From Siphonodentalium dalli (Eukaryota > Mollusca > Scaphopoda > Gadilida > Siphonodentaliidae): a DNA stretch of 64,000 nucleotides. The notes beneath the pieces are model-generated. The model made no database searches, was not told the DNA's origin, and saw only the letters and a program-made list of their open reading frames with translations. The stretch is taken from assembly GCA_032622095.1 (NCBI GenBank), contig CP136065.1, forward strand, positions 218,346,151 to 218,410,150, read 5' to 3'. This document shows, one piece after another, positions 11,366-23,209 of the stretch. Position 1 is the first letter of the stretch. The number at the start of each line of letters is the position of its first letter. Position numbers and translations under genes: made by a program.

Positions 11366-12663
11366 TAGTCCGGGAGCTAATAGGGGTACCCTTGCACCCC
11401 CCCTGGGACTTAACTTCACCCCACTCATTTTGTTCCTTATTATGTCCTTCAACTTTTAAGCAATGTTAACAAGAAAAAAAAGTGGCCGTGTAGACTCCAG
11501 ACAAAATGGCGTCCATCATGGCCGCCGTTTTTCAGCCCAGACCCTAAGTCAGTTTTATGCAAATTATAGCGAGAAAATCTTGTAAAATGTATACAAATGT
11601 ATATATTTTCGTGAAGCTGAGACATAATGACACATTTTTGAGCCAAAATTGAAACTCACCATCCAAGATGGCCGCCAAAATGGCCACCGGAAGTTGAAAA
11701 TATAACATTTTTTCACAAATATCTTCTAGATCAATTCATGCTGTTTGGAACTGGTTGAGTAATGCAACTTTATTTTGTGTTTTGTATATTAACTGGTCAT
11801 TGGAGCAACGAAATGTGCAATTATTGGGGTCCTAACCCCTTCCGATCCCTCAAAAATTCGATTTTACAGAATGCGGTGTAAAATTTCACAAAAAATCGCA
11901 ATTGGGATTCTAGTCATATTTCAACAAGAAATGAACAGAACTTTGTAATGTAAGTGAGGCATATCATTAACTATTAATGTTCCAAATCACTGGGACCAAT
12001 ATTCTTACTTTGGCGCAAAATGGCTGCCAATATGGCCGCCAAAATATGGAAAATGGTAAATATTACACCAGCGTGTCCTGCAATCGCTTACAAGTTGTGG
12101 TTGATGTATACAATTGGCTAATCTGTATTCTATACATTGCATACTAACATGTCTAATGCACCATGGATCATTTTTACTATTGTCACCACTGACATCACCA
12201 GAAATATGGGATTTTTCTCTCACAAACTTGATAAAAATATTGGCAAAAATTAACTTTTCAGGGTTCGACCATTTGTTCAAGTAAACTGCAACTATCTTTG
12301 GTATCAAAGGTGTTTATTGTTTTGGTCTATCTTAAGTGTGTCACACTGTGATGTTTAAAGACTGAAATGCTCAAGATGGCTTCCAAAATGGCAACCAAAT
12401 TTGTAAAAAGTTAAAAGTTAACATATCCCGAACATTATTCTCTGCGTTATCCGAAAAAGATAGCAAATTGTGACTCACTTGGTTATTTTACGTACTAGTT
12501 AATTAACTGACAAATACGTTCTATTATATTTGTTCCAGTTCCGTATGGGGCATGACAAATTCATTTTAAAGTTGCAGTATGGAATTTTGCGGAGAACCTC
12601 TTTTGTGATTCTGGCCATATTATTGAAAGGAAATGAGTAGAACTTTGAGACGGAACTGAGATT
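11366..12663 (+). repeat. Foldback E, left arm
   Basis: Carries clusters of paired ATGGC-type motifs at about 11503 (AAAATGGCGTCCATCATGGC), 11664 (AAGATGGCCGCCAAAATGGC), 12018 (AAAATGGCTGCCAATATGGC) and 12371 (AAGATGGCTTCCAAAATGGC). These resemble the AAGATGGCGGC core bound by the zinc-finger factor YY1 in animals. The open frames in the arm are incidental. Confidence 0.8.
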
Positions 12664-14930
12664 AATATTTACCTGGATTGACTCTATGGTCATGTGTATG
12701 GCGAATAGGTATACATGTAGCGGCTGTATGGTCCATGGTGAGGTGAATATGTATACAATGAGTGACTGTACGCTCGTGAATGTAGTGAATATGTATACAT
12801 AGAGTGACTTTTTGTCATGCGACGGGTGTAGGTGTATACCTGTTGTTCATGCATGGTGACTCGTGGCTGTATCGTCATTTGTGGTATGTAAGGGTATAAC
12901 CAAGTATGGCTGCATGATCAGGTGTACGTGTATAAAGTGGGTTACTATGTTGTCATTTGTGTGGTGTTTATGTACATATGGAGTGACTTGGGTAATGGGT
13001 GGGTTATATCTTGGTGGTAATGGGTGGGTTGTATCTTGGGTGGCTATCGCTTTCTACAATAAGTCAAGGGTATGTTAATCAATAAAGAGGTCATGTCAGA
13101 GAGTTCTCCATCTTGATGATGTTTATGTAGATGGGGGGTGTTAAGCGTGGAAAGCGATAGCCACCCATTAGCACACAGTCATTACATATATATATAAACA
13201 CCACAGACATAACAATATAGTGACCCACTGTATACATGTACACCTGATCCATGACCACGGATGACCATACAGCCATGCGTCACAATGCAGGCACACCGGG
13301 TATACTCCTAAACATGACCCATAGCCATATAGTCATTCCCTGTATACCCATTCATCTCACCATTGGCCATAAGGTCACCCCCTGTATACCTATTCTCCAA
13401 ACGCATGGTCAACTAGACAATCAATATCTACATCAACACCACAACAATGGCCATAAAGTCATTCCGGTATACATATGCACCTCACCAATGGCCATATAGC
13501 CACTCGCTTCACACTCATACCCTCACACATGTCACCTGGTATACTCCGTCATCGGACCTATGGCCATATAGTCACCCCGTGTGTACCTATTCAAAACATT
13601 CATACATGATCATGGTCAATCCTTGTATACATATTCGCCTCAACATTGGCCATGTCACTCCTTGTATCCCTATTTGTCACACCATAGCCGAATAGCCACT
13701 CAAGATATACTAATACACCCCATCCATGTCACTATAGTCACTCCACGTATGCATGTGCACCTCATACATGGCCATATAGCCACTCGCTATATACACATAT
13801 CCCTCGCCCATGACAATAAAGCAACACGTGTTATACTGGTATGACCTACACATGACCATACCGCCACGAGTCACCAAACAGAAGCACCAGGTATACTCAT
13901 ACGCCTGACACATGACCATTTAGTCACCCCCTGTATAGATGTTCATTACATTTGTGACCATACAGTCACTACTGTCTTGGATACCTACATGTTCTCATCT
14001 CACTATTAACCATAGTCACTACCTGTATACCTATTTGACACACATAGTCATATAACCACTCGATATACATATGCAGCTCACCCTAGACTATAGATTTACT
14101 CCAGTTATACATGTAAACCTCACTAATGGCCATTCAGCCCTTCCAGATATACAAAAACCGCACACACGACCACTCAAACACTCCATACTTGCATATACAC
14201 CTCACACATGACAATTCAGCAATTCACTGCATAATCATACACGCCATCCATGATAATACAGCTAAGCCTTATACACCCACAAATGATAATACATCCACGA
14301 GATATATAAATATACATCCCATCATTACCACACGGACACTCCCTATATAACCACACCCTCGATAATGTCCACCCAGCTTACTCCAGATATTCACATTCAA
14401 TCATGACCGTACAGTTATTCCATGTATACCTGTACACATTACCCGTAACCATAAAATCACTCCATATTTATCCACACACCCCATCCATGATCATACAGAC
14501 AACACATGCACATACCTCACATGACCTTACAGTCACTCCATATATACATAATCAACACATAGATGACCATGTAGCTATATCCATACACCACACCAATGAC
14601 CATACAGGTACACCGGTTGCACCCGTACTGAATATACACAATCATACATCATATAGTCACTCCATGCATACCGATTGACCTCACACCTGACCATGACCTC
14701 TCCCTGTATACCTAGATGCATCTTACCATGGACAACCCACTAATAAGCATATAGTCACTCATTGTATACATACTCACATCAGTCATGACATACAATAACT
14801 CCCTGTATACCTATTCACCTCACATATGATCATAGAGTAACTCCCTGGCTATGATCTTGGCATCCACACTGTATCATGTTGATATATTATTTTATCATAA
14901 TGGACCAGAATAGCCAAAGATTATGATCCA
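12664..14930. repeat. Foldback E core: degenerate ~46-bp minisatellite in two orientations
   Basis: From about 13250 to 14850 the repeating theme is GACCATATAGTCACTCCCTG-TATACCTATTCACCTCACAC, spaced about 46-58 bp and strongly diverged. From 12690 to 13000 the complementary theme runs the other way (GTGAATATGTATACAATGAG-TGACTGTACG). The polarity switches between about 13000 and 13250, around two inverted copies of the GGGTGGCTATCGCTTTC segment (13037 and 13150). His/Thr/Pro-rich open frames here arise from the repeat. Confidence 0.8.
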
Positions 14931-16243
14931 TCTCAGTTCTGTATCAAAGTTCTGCCCATTTCCTTTCAATAAATGTGGCCAAAATTACAAAAGAGGTTCT
15001 CAGCAAAATTGCATACTTTAAAATGAATTTGTCATGCTCCAAAAGGAACTGAGACAACCAGAATAGAACATGTAGTTGTCAGTTAATTAAATAACATGTA
15101 TAATAACCAAGTGAGTCACAATATGCTACCTTTTCGGATAATGCAGAGAATGTTCGGGATATATGTAAAAAATTAACATTCTACAAATTTGGTTGCCATT
15201 TTGGAAGCCATTTTGGAAGCCATCTTGAGCAATTCAGTCTATAAACACTGTAGTGTGATACATTTGAAATAGACCAAAACAATAAACACCTTTCAATCCA
15301 AAGATAGTTATATTTTACCTGAAAAAATGGTCCAAACCTGAAAAGTAAATTTTTGCCCATATTTATGTCAAGTTTTTGAGAGAAAAGTCACTGGAAAAGT
15401 CCAATATTTTGACGATGTCAGGGGTGACAATAGTAACAATTAACCATGGTGCATCAGACATGTTAGTATTCAATGTATAGAATGCAGAATAGCCACTTGT
15501 ATACATCAACCATAACTTGTAAGCGATTGCAGGACACGCTGGTGTAATATTTACCATTTTCCATATTTTGGCGGCCATATTGGCAGCCATTTTAAGCCAA
15601 AGTAAGAATTTTGGTTCCAGTGATTTGGAATATTAATAGTTAATGATATGCCTCACTTACATTACAAAGTTCTGTTAATTTCTTGTTGAAATATGACTAG
15701 AATCCCAATTGTGATTTTTTGTGAAATTTTATACCGCATTCTGTAAAATCGAATTTTTGAGGGATCGGAAGGGGTTAGGACCCCAATAATTACATATTTC
15801 GTTGCTCCAATGATGAGTTAATATACAAAACACAAAATAAAGTTGCATTACTCAACCAGTTCCAAACAGCATTAATTGATCTAGAAGACATTTGTGAAAA
15901 AATGTTATATTTTCAACTTCCGGTGGCCATTTTGGCGGCCATCTTGGATGGTGAGTTTAAATTTTGGCTCAAAAATGTGTCGTTATGTCTCAGCTTCACG
16001 AAAATATATACATTTGTATACATTTTACAAGATTTTCTCGCTATAATTTGCATAAACTGACTTAGGGTCTGGGCTGAAAAACGGCGGCCATGATGGACGC
16101 CATTTTGTCTGGAGTCTACACGGCCACTTTTTTTTCTTGTTAACATTGCTTAAAAGTTGAAGGACATAATAAGGAACAAAATGAGTGGGGTTAAGTTAAG
16201 TCCCAGGGGGGGTGCAAGGGTACCCCTATTAGCTCCCGGACTA
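14931..16243 (-). repeat. Foldback E, right arm
   Basis: Inverted partner of the left arm. It has the mirrored GCCATTTTGG/GGCGGCCAT clusters at about 15190-15225 (here with one extra copy of GGAAGCCATTTT), 15567, 15918 and 16083. It ends in CCCTATTAGCTCCCGGACTA. Confidence 0.85.
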
Positions 16244-16335
16244 TAATATTTGTATAAAAAAAAATTAACTACTTTGAACAATATTATTCTCCATTTCTAT
16301 TTTTATCACCATATATCGGAGTGTTTCACATCACT
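16244..16335. repeat. Host repeat fragment next to foldback and MITE
   Basis: ATAATATTTGTA...TCTCCATTTCTATTTTTATC and GGAGTGTTTCACATCACTTT match 38503-38597, which lacks the family D insertion that starts here at TTAA. The relative at 38597 reads ...CACTTTAACAACATGG. Confidence 0.7.
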
Positions 16336-16853
16336 TTAAAGACACGGGCGGCGTTGGCGGTGGGCATGCTGTTACAATATTCACCTCCGTCAAAAACCAC
16401 CATAAACAGAAGGAATAGTAAGATATAGAGATGCCTTGTTATTATGCCAATCAGAAATATGGCATAAACAGTATGTTATTGTAATCCCACCCCATTTGTT
16501 ATGTAAACAAAACGTTACGTTTCCTGGCTTTTGTTTAGATCCGGATATGGTAAACATAAAGAGCGTTATTTGTTACTGTTTTCCTGATATGGAAATAATA
16601 AAGAGCGTTTATATAATTTTTGTGTGATTAAGAATATAATTGCGCTGTGTTATGTAAACAGAAGCAAAACTTATGTAACACGAACAGTCTCTTGTTTTCG
16701 TACACCATCGTACGTCTTGACGACAATATACTATTTACTCGCTGATTATGTTTGGCATATGAGCGGAACGGTATATAGTTTGGTGTTCCTTCTGTTGATG
16801 GCGATTTTAACAAATTTAAATATTTCTGCAACGAACACCGCCCGTGCCTTTAA
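16336..16853 (-). mobile_element. TTAA-flanked MITE, family D, diverged inverted copy
   Basis: A 518-bp element with ends TTAAAGACACGGGCGGCG and the complement of CGCCCGTGCCTTTAA. Internal landmarks match the complement of 10343-10844: GCGGTGGGCA, CACCTCCGTCAAAAACCACC, AACATAAAGAGCGTTATTTG, AATAAAGAGCGTTTATAT, TTGTGTGATTA. Both TTAA sites are intact. Confidence 0.82.
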
Positions 16854-16995
16854 CCATTCCCGAATTCCTACGCTGGTGACTCGGCCACTTATATACATCA
16901 TTATCGAGAAAAACAAGTAACTAAGGCGATGTTAGGAATTGTCCAATCAGACTCCAGGAAAATGAGAGAGAAACACAGGTGTAATTATATGTATA
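16854..16995 (+). repeat. Element C tail copy
   Basis: CGAATTCCTACGCTGGTGAC, TCGAGAAAAACAAGTAACTA and GTCCAATCAGACTCCAGGAA match 9887-10015, so the MITE at 16336 sits at the junction of two repeat fragments. Confidence 0.7.
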
Positions 16996-17345
16996 TATAT
17001 TTACACACTAAGTGTTGTCATCACTAAATCCAGCATTCTGATTGGTCGGCGCCCACGTGGCTAGTTGCAGTTATTTCTCGGTGAATGCGTAACGCCTCAT
17101 AACACCAAGCTAATAACACCATCGATACGTCATTAGGTTTGGAAAGACGAACGCGTAATGCTTTGGGCGCATTTTGACTCGCGCAGGATTGACTTAATAC
17201 ATCATCGGGTTTCAACATGAAGAGAAATTGTTCCTATTAACTTTTGCCAAGGGTGCTATTGGGTATTTTGGGCTGATCTTGTCACGATACACTTTTCGAT
17301 TTAAATATATTTACAAAAGCGGCTTTTTCGCTAAATGTATATAAA

Positions 17346-17513
17346 TATAAGGATTAACTGTCATGTGGACTATTTTTATGGAGATGTAACGGTGAGGTAA
17401 GTGGACATAACTTGTATGTAAAACCCTTCGGGTTTTACACAAGTTATGTCCACTTACCTCACCGTTACATCTCCATAAAAACAGTCCACATGACAGTTAA
17501 TCCTTATATAAAG
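17346..17513. repeat. Long hairpin, about 77-bp arms
   Basis: Left arm 17346-17427 (ATAAGGATTAACTGTCATGT ... GTAAGTGGACATAACTTGT ... AAAACCC) and its complement 17431-17513 are separated by TTC. There are only one or two mismatches, including TATG against CA next to the loop. A near-perfect cruciform-forming repeat of unknown origin. Confidence 0.9.
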
Positions 17514-17699
17514 TTTCGATGTTTACGCAGGGGCAACTCACATCGCTCTTCGTCGATACTTCATCTTCTTTTGGAAAAAAACATTAATTTAACAGTTAAC
17601 CTTGTTAACTATGCACATACGAATATGTTTGTGGACAAACAATAAACCTGCTAATATATATTTCGGATTAACCAGACGACCATGCGTGTAGCTTAAGAG

Positions 17700-17960
17700 G
17701 CTCGTCGTTTAACCATTTCCTTACTAAATACTCATCGGCGAGTAGTTATCGTAGGAAATATTCAGGTAATAAGTTCAACCAATTTGCTGAACTTATTATC
17801 TGAACATTTCCCACCAATGAATATGAATCCCTCAGCACTTGTATTATCTTTTCATCTTAATGTCAGCTTCTAATTTATTCTGAACACACCTACAAATGAA
17901 TACTAGATCCATTCCAATGTATACCTCTTTAACTGAATATATAAGAGTATTTCCCAGACC
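17700..17960. mobile_element. TIR element F fragment with 68-bp monomers
   Basis: Contains an inverted monomer (GAGTAGTTATCGTAGGAAAT-ATTCAGGTAATAAGTT) and a forward one (GAACTTATTATCTGAACATT), then a right end CATTCCAATGTATACCTCTT-TAACTGAATAT. That end matches the right end at 51035-51060 and, inverted, the left end at 50720-50745. Confidence 0.6.
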
Positions 17961-18418
17961 GATTGCAACCAAAGTTGGTAGTGACTCGGGGTACCTTGGT
18001 GGAGGTTATAATGGCGTTAGTTTTTCAAAATTTTGATTTAAAAATATATAATTAAATAAATAACGAAAAAATAAATACGCTCACTATTTCAACCAATTTC
18101 AACACCAGTTGTGCGCTCTATATTCCAACAGAATAACGGGTATAAGTCCACTATGGGCTTATATCAGGACCAAATAAGGTCAATATGAACCAATATCAAT
18201 ATTTATGTCCAATATGAACCTATTTTCCCGAAAATATATTGAAGTAGCATAATAATATATATAAACGAGTAGGATCTGTCTGTCATGTACGCGATACGTA
18301 TACAGGGGCACAGCCCTTACAAAGGGGCCGCAGGCTCATCCGACGCTGAATTGGGAGCCTATTTTAGCTAGTTTAGTATAAAATGGTTAACTATTACAAA
18401 TCAAAAGAACCTCCAACA

Positions 18419-18633
18419 TTAACTCTTCCACGACTTTTTCGAAAACCCTGTGCCAATGTATTATCTTATAAATTGGAGTGCCCCATAGGGAGCCTGGCAT
18501 ATATAAGAGAATGCTTGGCCTAACAATGTTTACCTTGACCTTGTAATCCAGTGCATTCTCTCTTATATACGCGAGGCTCCCGCACAGGATATTTAATGCT
18601 GCACCAGCGCAGCGTCCGCCGTGAAAGGGTTAA
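18419..18633. mobile_element. TTAA hairpin MITE, family G, copy 1
   Basis: A 215-bp element with ends TTAACTCTTCCAC and GTGAAAGGGTTAA (inverted). Inside are two imperfect hairpins built on GTGCCAATGYATTMTCTTAT and its complement CATATATAAGAGAATGC, separated by CCTAACAATGTTTACCTTGA. The same double-hairpin plan is found at 22917-26258 (interrupted), 26316-26785, 44901-45310 and 48709-49107. Confidence 0.75.
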
Positions 18634-18923
18634 TTAACGCTCACATATAGAGGACATTATTATCAAGTGGCGGACTTGGTCATGAAATAGTTTATTGTTC
18701 AATAAATCGTAAATAACAAGATATTTAGACAAACAAAATTAAACAAATTCACACAACGTGTCACTTGGGAATAGAGGCAGGACAATAAGCTTGCTACTGT
18801 GATTATACTAAGCCACTGGTGTTGGTGTGTATTGATGATATATTACCAGTGAGGTCACTGTAACGTGTCCCAAAATACCGGCATTCAAATGCAGGTCGCG
18901 GAACAGTATAGCATAAGGGTCAG

Positions 18924-19090
18924 GTTACTACGAATCGGGCGGCTGGTTTGGTTCGGGCAAGGACCAGTCTAAATGCGCGAAATTCGAAAACAACTGTCAA
19001 AGTTTCTAATTCATGGAAGGAAAAGTAATTTTCAATAACATATTTTCGTCTCAAAGTTGAAATATATTGCTTACTAAATGAAAAATTGCT
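18924..19090 (-). repeat. Dispersed repeat H, inverted copy
   Basis: The complement (ACTGGTCCTTGCCCGAACC, CCCGATTCGTAGTAAC, GAATTTCGCGCATTTAGACT) aligns with 52665-52832 (ACTGGTCCTTGTCACAATCG, CCGATTCGTAGTAAAC). About 75-80 percent similar by eye. Confidence 0.65.
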
Positions 19091-19185
19091 ATCTAGCCCT
19101 TGTCTGGCATTGTTCCCGTGGATCTTACTGTGTGAAGTTGCGTATTAAGACATATCTACTGAGACGGGACTGGTCACTGAGTAAA

Positions 19186-19302
19186 CATTCTGGGTGATGT
19201 TCGATGCCAACACGACACACATCAACGGCACCGCCATCCGCGTTGACCTGGACCCCAACGCGATTGTCCGCGCCAGATTGCCTTTTTCCGCGGTGCAGTG
19301 AA
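19186..19302 (+). CDS. Possible coding exon fossil, 38 codons
   Basis: An open frame in locally GC-richer sequence reads TFWVMFDANTTHINGTAIRV then DLDPNAIVRARLPFSAVQ-stop. It has two N-glycosylation sequons (NTT, NGT), and most third positions are G or C, unlike the AT-rich surroundings. No splice sites are convincing and I do not recognise the family. It may be a remnant of a coding exon or of a transposon protein, or chance. Confidence 0.2.
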
Positions 19303-19649
19303 ATGTCACGCGCCGGTTCTCGGTCCCGCGTTGGAGAGTGTAGTGTATGTCATTGTTTTCTGCGACTCTCGTGTCTGTTTATTTGCGCGCACTCAATGTC
19401 TCTTGTTGAATAGACTGGTTCCTGGTCCAAAACTTCAAACATCTGAAAACGTAGTAACCAACAACATACACTTCTACGTGGTCTAGTTTAGCATTGATTG
19501 TTATGTCATGTCAAGTAGAAATTGGAGGAGTATTTCATTGAACATCATTAACAGTCTTGTCAGACTGAGCGCATGATATCTGGCGGTTAGACTAATAATA
19601 CCTCTTAGCATAGCATTACCATGCACTCGTGTGAACATGGACGTGTTTC

Positions 19650-20545
19650 ATCACTATTTCACATATCATCACAAACTCAAAGGCAGAGTTCAGTCCCCTC
19701 GCTACGCTGGTGTGAACACTGATATTACGTATATAGAATGTACGGAAATCTTACATTTTTATTTAATACTTTTGTCGGTTACAATTCAGTCTGCATTATT
19801 CTGAGAAACTGAACTGTTCATTAGGAAATTGTTCCGCTACTATGTCACATATCACCTTTCGAACTCGTGTTAAACACATGTAATACTATATTGTGTATAT
19901 GTTCCACGAGTATCCACGTATCATTTTCAAGCTCATGCAAAGTTCAGTCCCCTACGCTGGACTTACCGCTGCCCACACCTACACGTACTGTGAATTTATT
20001 TATTTGAGACTTTTGTAGGTTACAATTCAGTCTGCATTATTCTGAGAAACTGAACTGTCCATATTCATTTGAAAATTGTCTTGATCAAGCCAGAATGAAT
20101 TGTAGCTGACAAAACACTTCAATGAAAAATTGCAGATTTAATTAAGAAAATACACAAGCCGGCAGCGGTCAGACTTAGCGTAGCGAGGGGACTGAACTCT
20201 GTTTTGAAGCTTGATAATTTCGCCCGAATATTATTGCTGGTGTATTCTATCAGGACATATATACCACGAGTATTCCCCATATCATGCGATCAACTCGCGA
20301 TAAACTGGGCGTACATGTATTTCTTCTGGGAGTTCCGTGAGTATGTTACAGTTCATTATATCCACCCTTGGTAATAAACTGGGCGCATTTCCTCTGGGCA
20401 TTCCACGAGTATTTCAAATAATCCTATCCACTCGCGTTAAACTGGGCGTATTTCATCTGGGAGTTCCGCGAGTATGTCATGTAACATTCATTCCACGAGT
20501 ATTTCAAATCTTCCCCGTCACTCGTGTTAAGTTGGGCGTATTTAC
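19650..20545. repeat. Local repeats downstream of the GPCR
   Basis: A direct repeat: 19685-19840 and 19940-20080 share AGTTCAGTCCCCT, GGTTACAATTCAGTCTGCAT and TATTCTGAGAAACTGAACTG, with an inverted piece at 20185-20215. From 20270 to 20545 a unit of about 80-95 bp repeats with the themes CACTCGCGTTAAACTGGGCG and TTCCACGAGTATTTCAAAT. On the minus strand AATAAA occurs at about 19758 and 19996, which could serve the GPCR 3' end. That is inference. Confidence 0.7.
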
Positions 20546-20569
20546 CTGAAACTTAAACCACTAATTACG

Positions 20570-21341
20570 TCACAGATCGTCCTTCACAGTCGTCACCGGC
20601 GTTTTGTTTGTCCACGAGTCGCTTTCTGACTCAGATTTGGATTCGGATTTCTTGTATGAGACCGTGCATCTCCCATCGTTGTACTCAACAGACATGTAGT
20701 TGGTGTTAGCGTATCGCACTTGCGTTCTTTGTTCAGCCCTTTTTTGTCGAGAAGCACATTTGAGGATATCCCTGAATCCCATTCTGAATTTCTTGCCGAA
20801 TACGCAATAAATTATTGGATTTACCCCGCTGTTCGATAGACCCAGCCACTGCGTTATCGGAATAACTATTTCGGTCACAATCGTGTTTCCAGTTACAGAA
20901 TCATCAATCATGAACCAGATTCTATTGATATATAGAGGCATCCAGGAAAAAGTGAACAGCACGACAACAACTACTAGCATTTTCACGACCTTCACCTTTG
21001 AGCGATTGACTACTTCGGAACTTTTGTTTTTCGTACCAGGTGCGTTCCTATTCCATACTCGGATGCCGATCAAGATGTAGCAGAGAGCTATGAGCAAGAG
21101 AGGTATCGTGTAGCATCCGAGAAACAGAGCGCCAATGAAGTACGCCGTCTTAACTTCGTCGCTCGAGTATTTGTCGTAACAAATATATAATAGCTGTTTG
21201 GTGGATCTGTACTCGACTGTCCTGTAGAAAGCTAATGTCGGTGCACTCAGCGTGACCGAGAGTAGCCATATGCAACCAATCACAATTCTGAATATCTTTC
21301 CTGTGATTCTGAATTCGAGTGTCCGACATATAGCTAAATAC
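20570..21341 (-). CDS. Class A peptide-type GPCR, terminal exon (TM4 to C-terminus)
   Basis: Encodes the second part of a rhodopsin-family receptor, starting at the Tyr of DRY. In the two-exon fragment (289 residues), TM4 is about residues 49-68 (IGCIWLLSV...AP), the ECL2 cysteine is at 87, and TM5 is about 98-125 (CYTIPLLLIALCYILIGIRV). TM6 is about 150-172, with FTFSWMP in place of the usual FxxCWxP. TM7 is about 188-210 with NSGVNPIIY (the NPxxY motif), followed by a helix-8 segment GKKFRMGF. The tail is rich in Ser, Lys and Glu and ends KDDL. The acceptor TTTTCTTTCCAG precedes G-TAT-TTA, phase 2. The exon must join to 40672-40771. The ligand is likely a neuropeptide judging by overall similarity, but the subfamily cannot be assigned from this sequence. 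Confidence 0.93.
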
Positions 21342-22916
21342 CTGGAAAGAAAATATATATAGCCATGAGCAGTGTTCATTCACATTGTCGGTGGCCAATA
21401 TATTGAAGATGGGGGTATAAAATTTCAATTAGGTGTGCTAGACATGTGTATACTTTTTTTTAAAGATGTATATTTATAACTGTAAACTTGAAATGACTCA
21501 GCCTTCTGCAATAGGGCTTATTGAGAAAATCAGACACTTTTGAACGGTAGAATCCACGGGCCCAGTCATAACAAAGACTAAGAGAACAATTTGCTTAACA
21601 GAGAGATAGACAGCTATTGAAAAACTACTAGAGTAGCACAAAATGTATAACTTATTATTATAAACTCACATATGTTCAACCATACCCCACCTGAATGCAA
21701 AAATGGCAAGCCCACACAGTGAGGGTCTCTATATCCAGAATTAACTGACCCAGATGAAATAATTACAATTTATTTTAAACCTTAAAACTAACATAGATTT
21801 ATTATATCATCTTTGTCTATTGTAGCATATCAAAACAGCTAATATGAAAAGTGTACAAAGTAAAATACTTTAATATATGTCATTGTCAAAGTTAATATTT
21901 GTTTCATGCATATTATATCCATATAGATTCCAATAAAAATTATTAAAATAATTTTTTTTTAAATTTATTAAATGGCTTTTTGACCAAAAAGTTTCAAGGC
22001 TATAGCCAACAATCACCTCTCAAATTATCATCAGATCTTCACGGAACCCTCAATTCATCAACAGATAATCAGCAGTAGCACGCCTGTTTATGAATAAAAG
22101 TTTATATAAAAAAAAAATTAAAGTCGCACCCCGAGCTGCCAGGAGTCGCATAGTCGAGTCAATCGGAATGTTATTATAGGAATCAGGGAGCTAAATGTGT
22201 TCCAGAGTCGGGTAGCGAGTACACCGTGGAATTGCTAAAGGTGAAGGTAACTGAAGAATGACTTTCACCTGATACACGCGACACGTTATTAAAGGATGAC
22301 ATCATGTTTATTTGATTTGTACATCATATCTAAGTAATATAAACTGGTGAATTAATGGGGGAATGGATTTTTGTGAGTGGGAAATTGATTTAACTAGCTG
22401 TTGTAGTTCTGGGTTTTTCCAGATCCAATTTGGCTGTGGGATAGCCCTGTCGTACACTTGGGGATTTATTTAAAAAAGTAAACACATGACCTATGATTTT
22501 TCTTGCATTTTCGTGATCAACTGGATCTAGCTGGGTATATACCGCTGGAATAGCCTATAGGCTTCAATTCAGAGAATTCGGTCGAAACGTTAACACTGTC
22601 GCCTATGGAAAACCATTTAGTTCAGTGATTCCTATAGATACGGTTAACAGGAAGTTGTTGTGGTGCTGTTCCGAGTAACCACATGGAACGTACCCAGAGA
22701 TTTTATCACCAACAAAAAGGGTATCTCATTTCAGAGCATGTTATGACGATAATAGTGATTCAAGATTGAAGATTGAATTACAATGGAGATAAATGCTCCA
22801 TGTTTCGTTGGATATTCGGCGGAGATTCGAGCATGAAAATAGTTTGTGTTCGAATCCCCAGATAATCAACGAAACAGAGTACGTTTGTCTCTTGACTGAA
22901 GCTTCCTGAAATTTTG
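21342..22916. other. GPCR intron, 3' part, no feature
   Basis: AT-rich intronic sequence. A 73-bp segment at 22802-22876 is closed by a 9-bp inverted repeat (GTTTCGTTG/CAACGAAAC) but does not fold as a tRNA. No repeat partner was found for most of it. Confidence 0.5.
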
Positions 22917-23050
22917 CCTGTGCCAATGCATTCTCTTATTTATGCGAGTCTCCCATAGGGAGCCTCATATTTATAAGATAATACAGTAGCCTAACTATAT
23001 TTACCTTGACCTTGCAAGCCAGTGTATCTATCTATATCTATATTTGCGAA

Positions 23051-23085
<35 letters not shown>

Positions 23086-23209
23086 GTTCTATAGAAATTC
23101 ACAGGGGACCATCTAGATGATGCCAAAGGGGTCTACTAGGAGTAGCTTTTTACGAGAAAGATATTGGTCGGGGTTAGAATTTTCTAAAGTGACGCCGTTG
23201 TTGTCAGGG

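Larger units (their letters stand above)
11366..16243. mobile_element. 4.9-kb foldback element E
   Basis: Left arm 11366-12663 and right arm 14931-16243 are inverted copies over about 1.3 kb with scattered substitutions. Outer ends are TAGTCCGGGAGCTAATAGGG and its complement; TA may be the target duplication. The flanks (CTTAGTGTCCAGGCGCTATG on the left, ATAATATTTGTA on the right) lie in the same order in a relative at 38240-38525, which supports insertion into an older repeat. No transposase was found; the centre is a minisatellite. Confidence 0.88.

Noticed and set aside
13251-14678. His/Thr/Pro-rich proteins encoded on the plus strand
   Set aside because: The frames are produced by the degenerate ~46-bp minisatellite; they overlap each other and show no conserved frame.
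22802-22876. tRNA gene or relic (GTTCGAATCCCC and a 9-bp closing stem)
   Set aside because: The T-arm stem does not pair, no A box or anticodon arm is visible, and the closing stem is too long for an acceptor.
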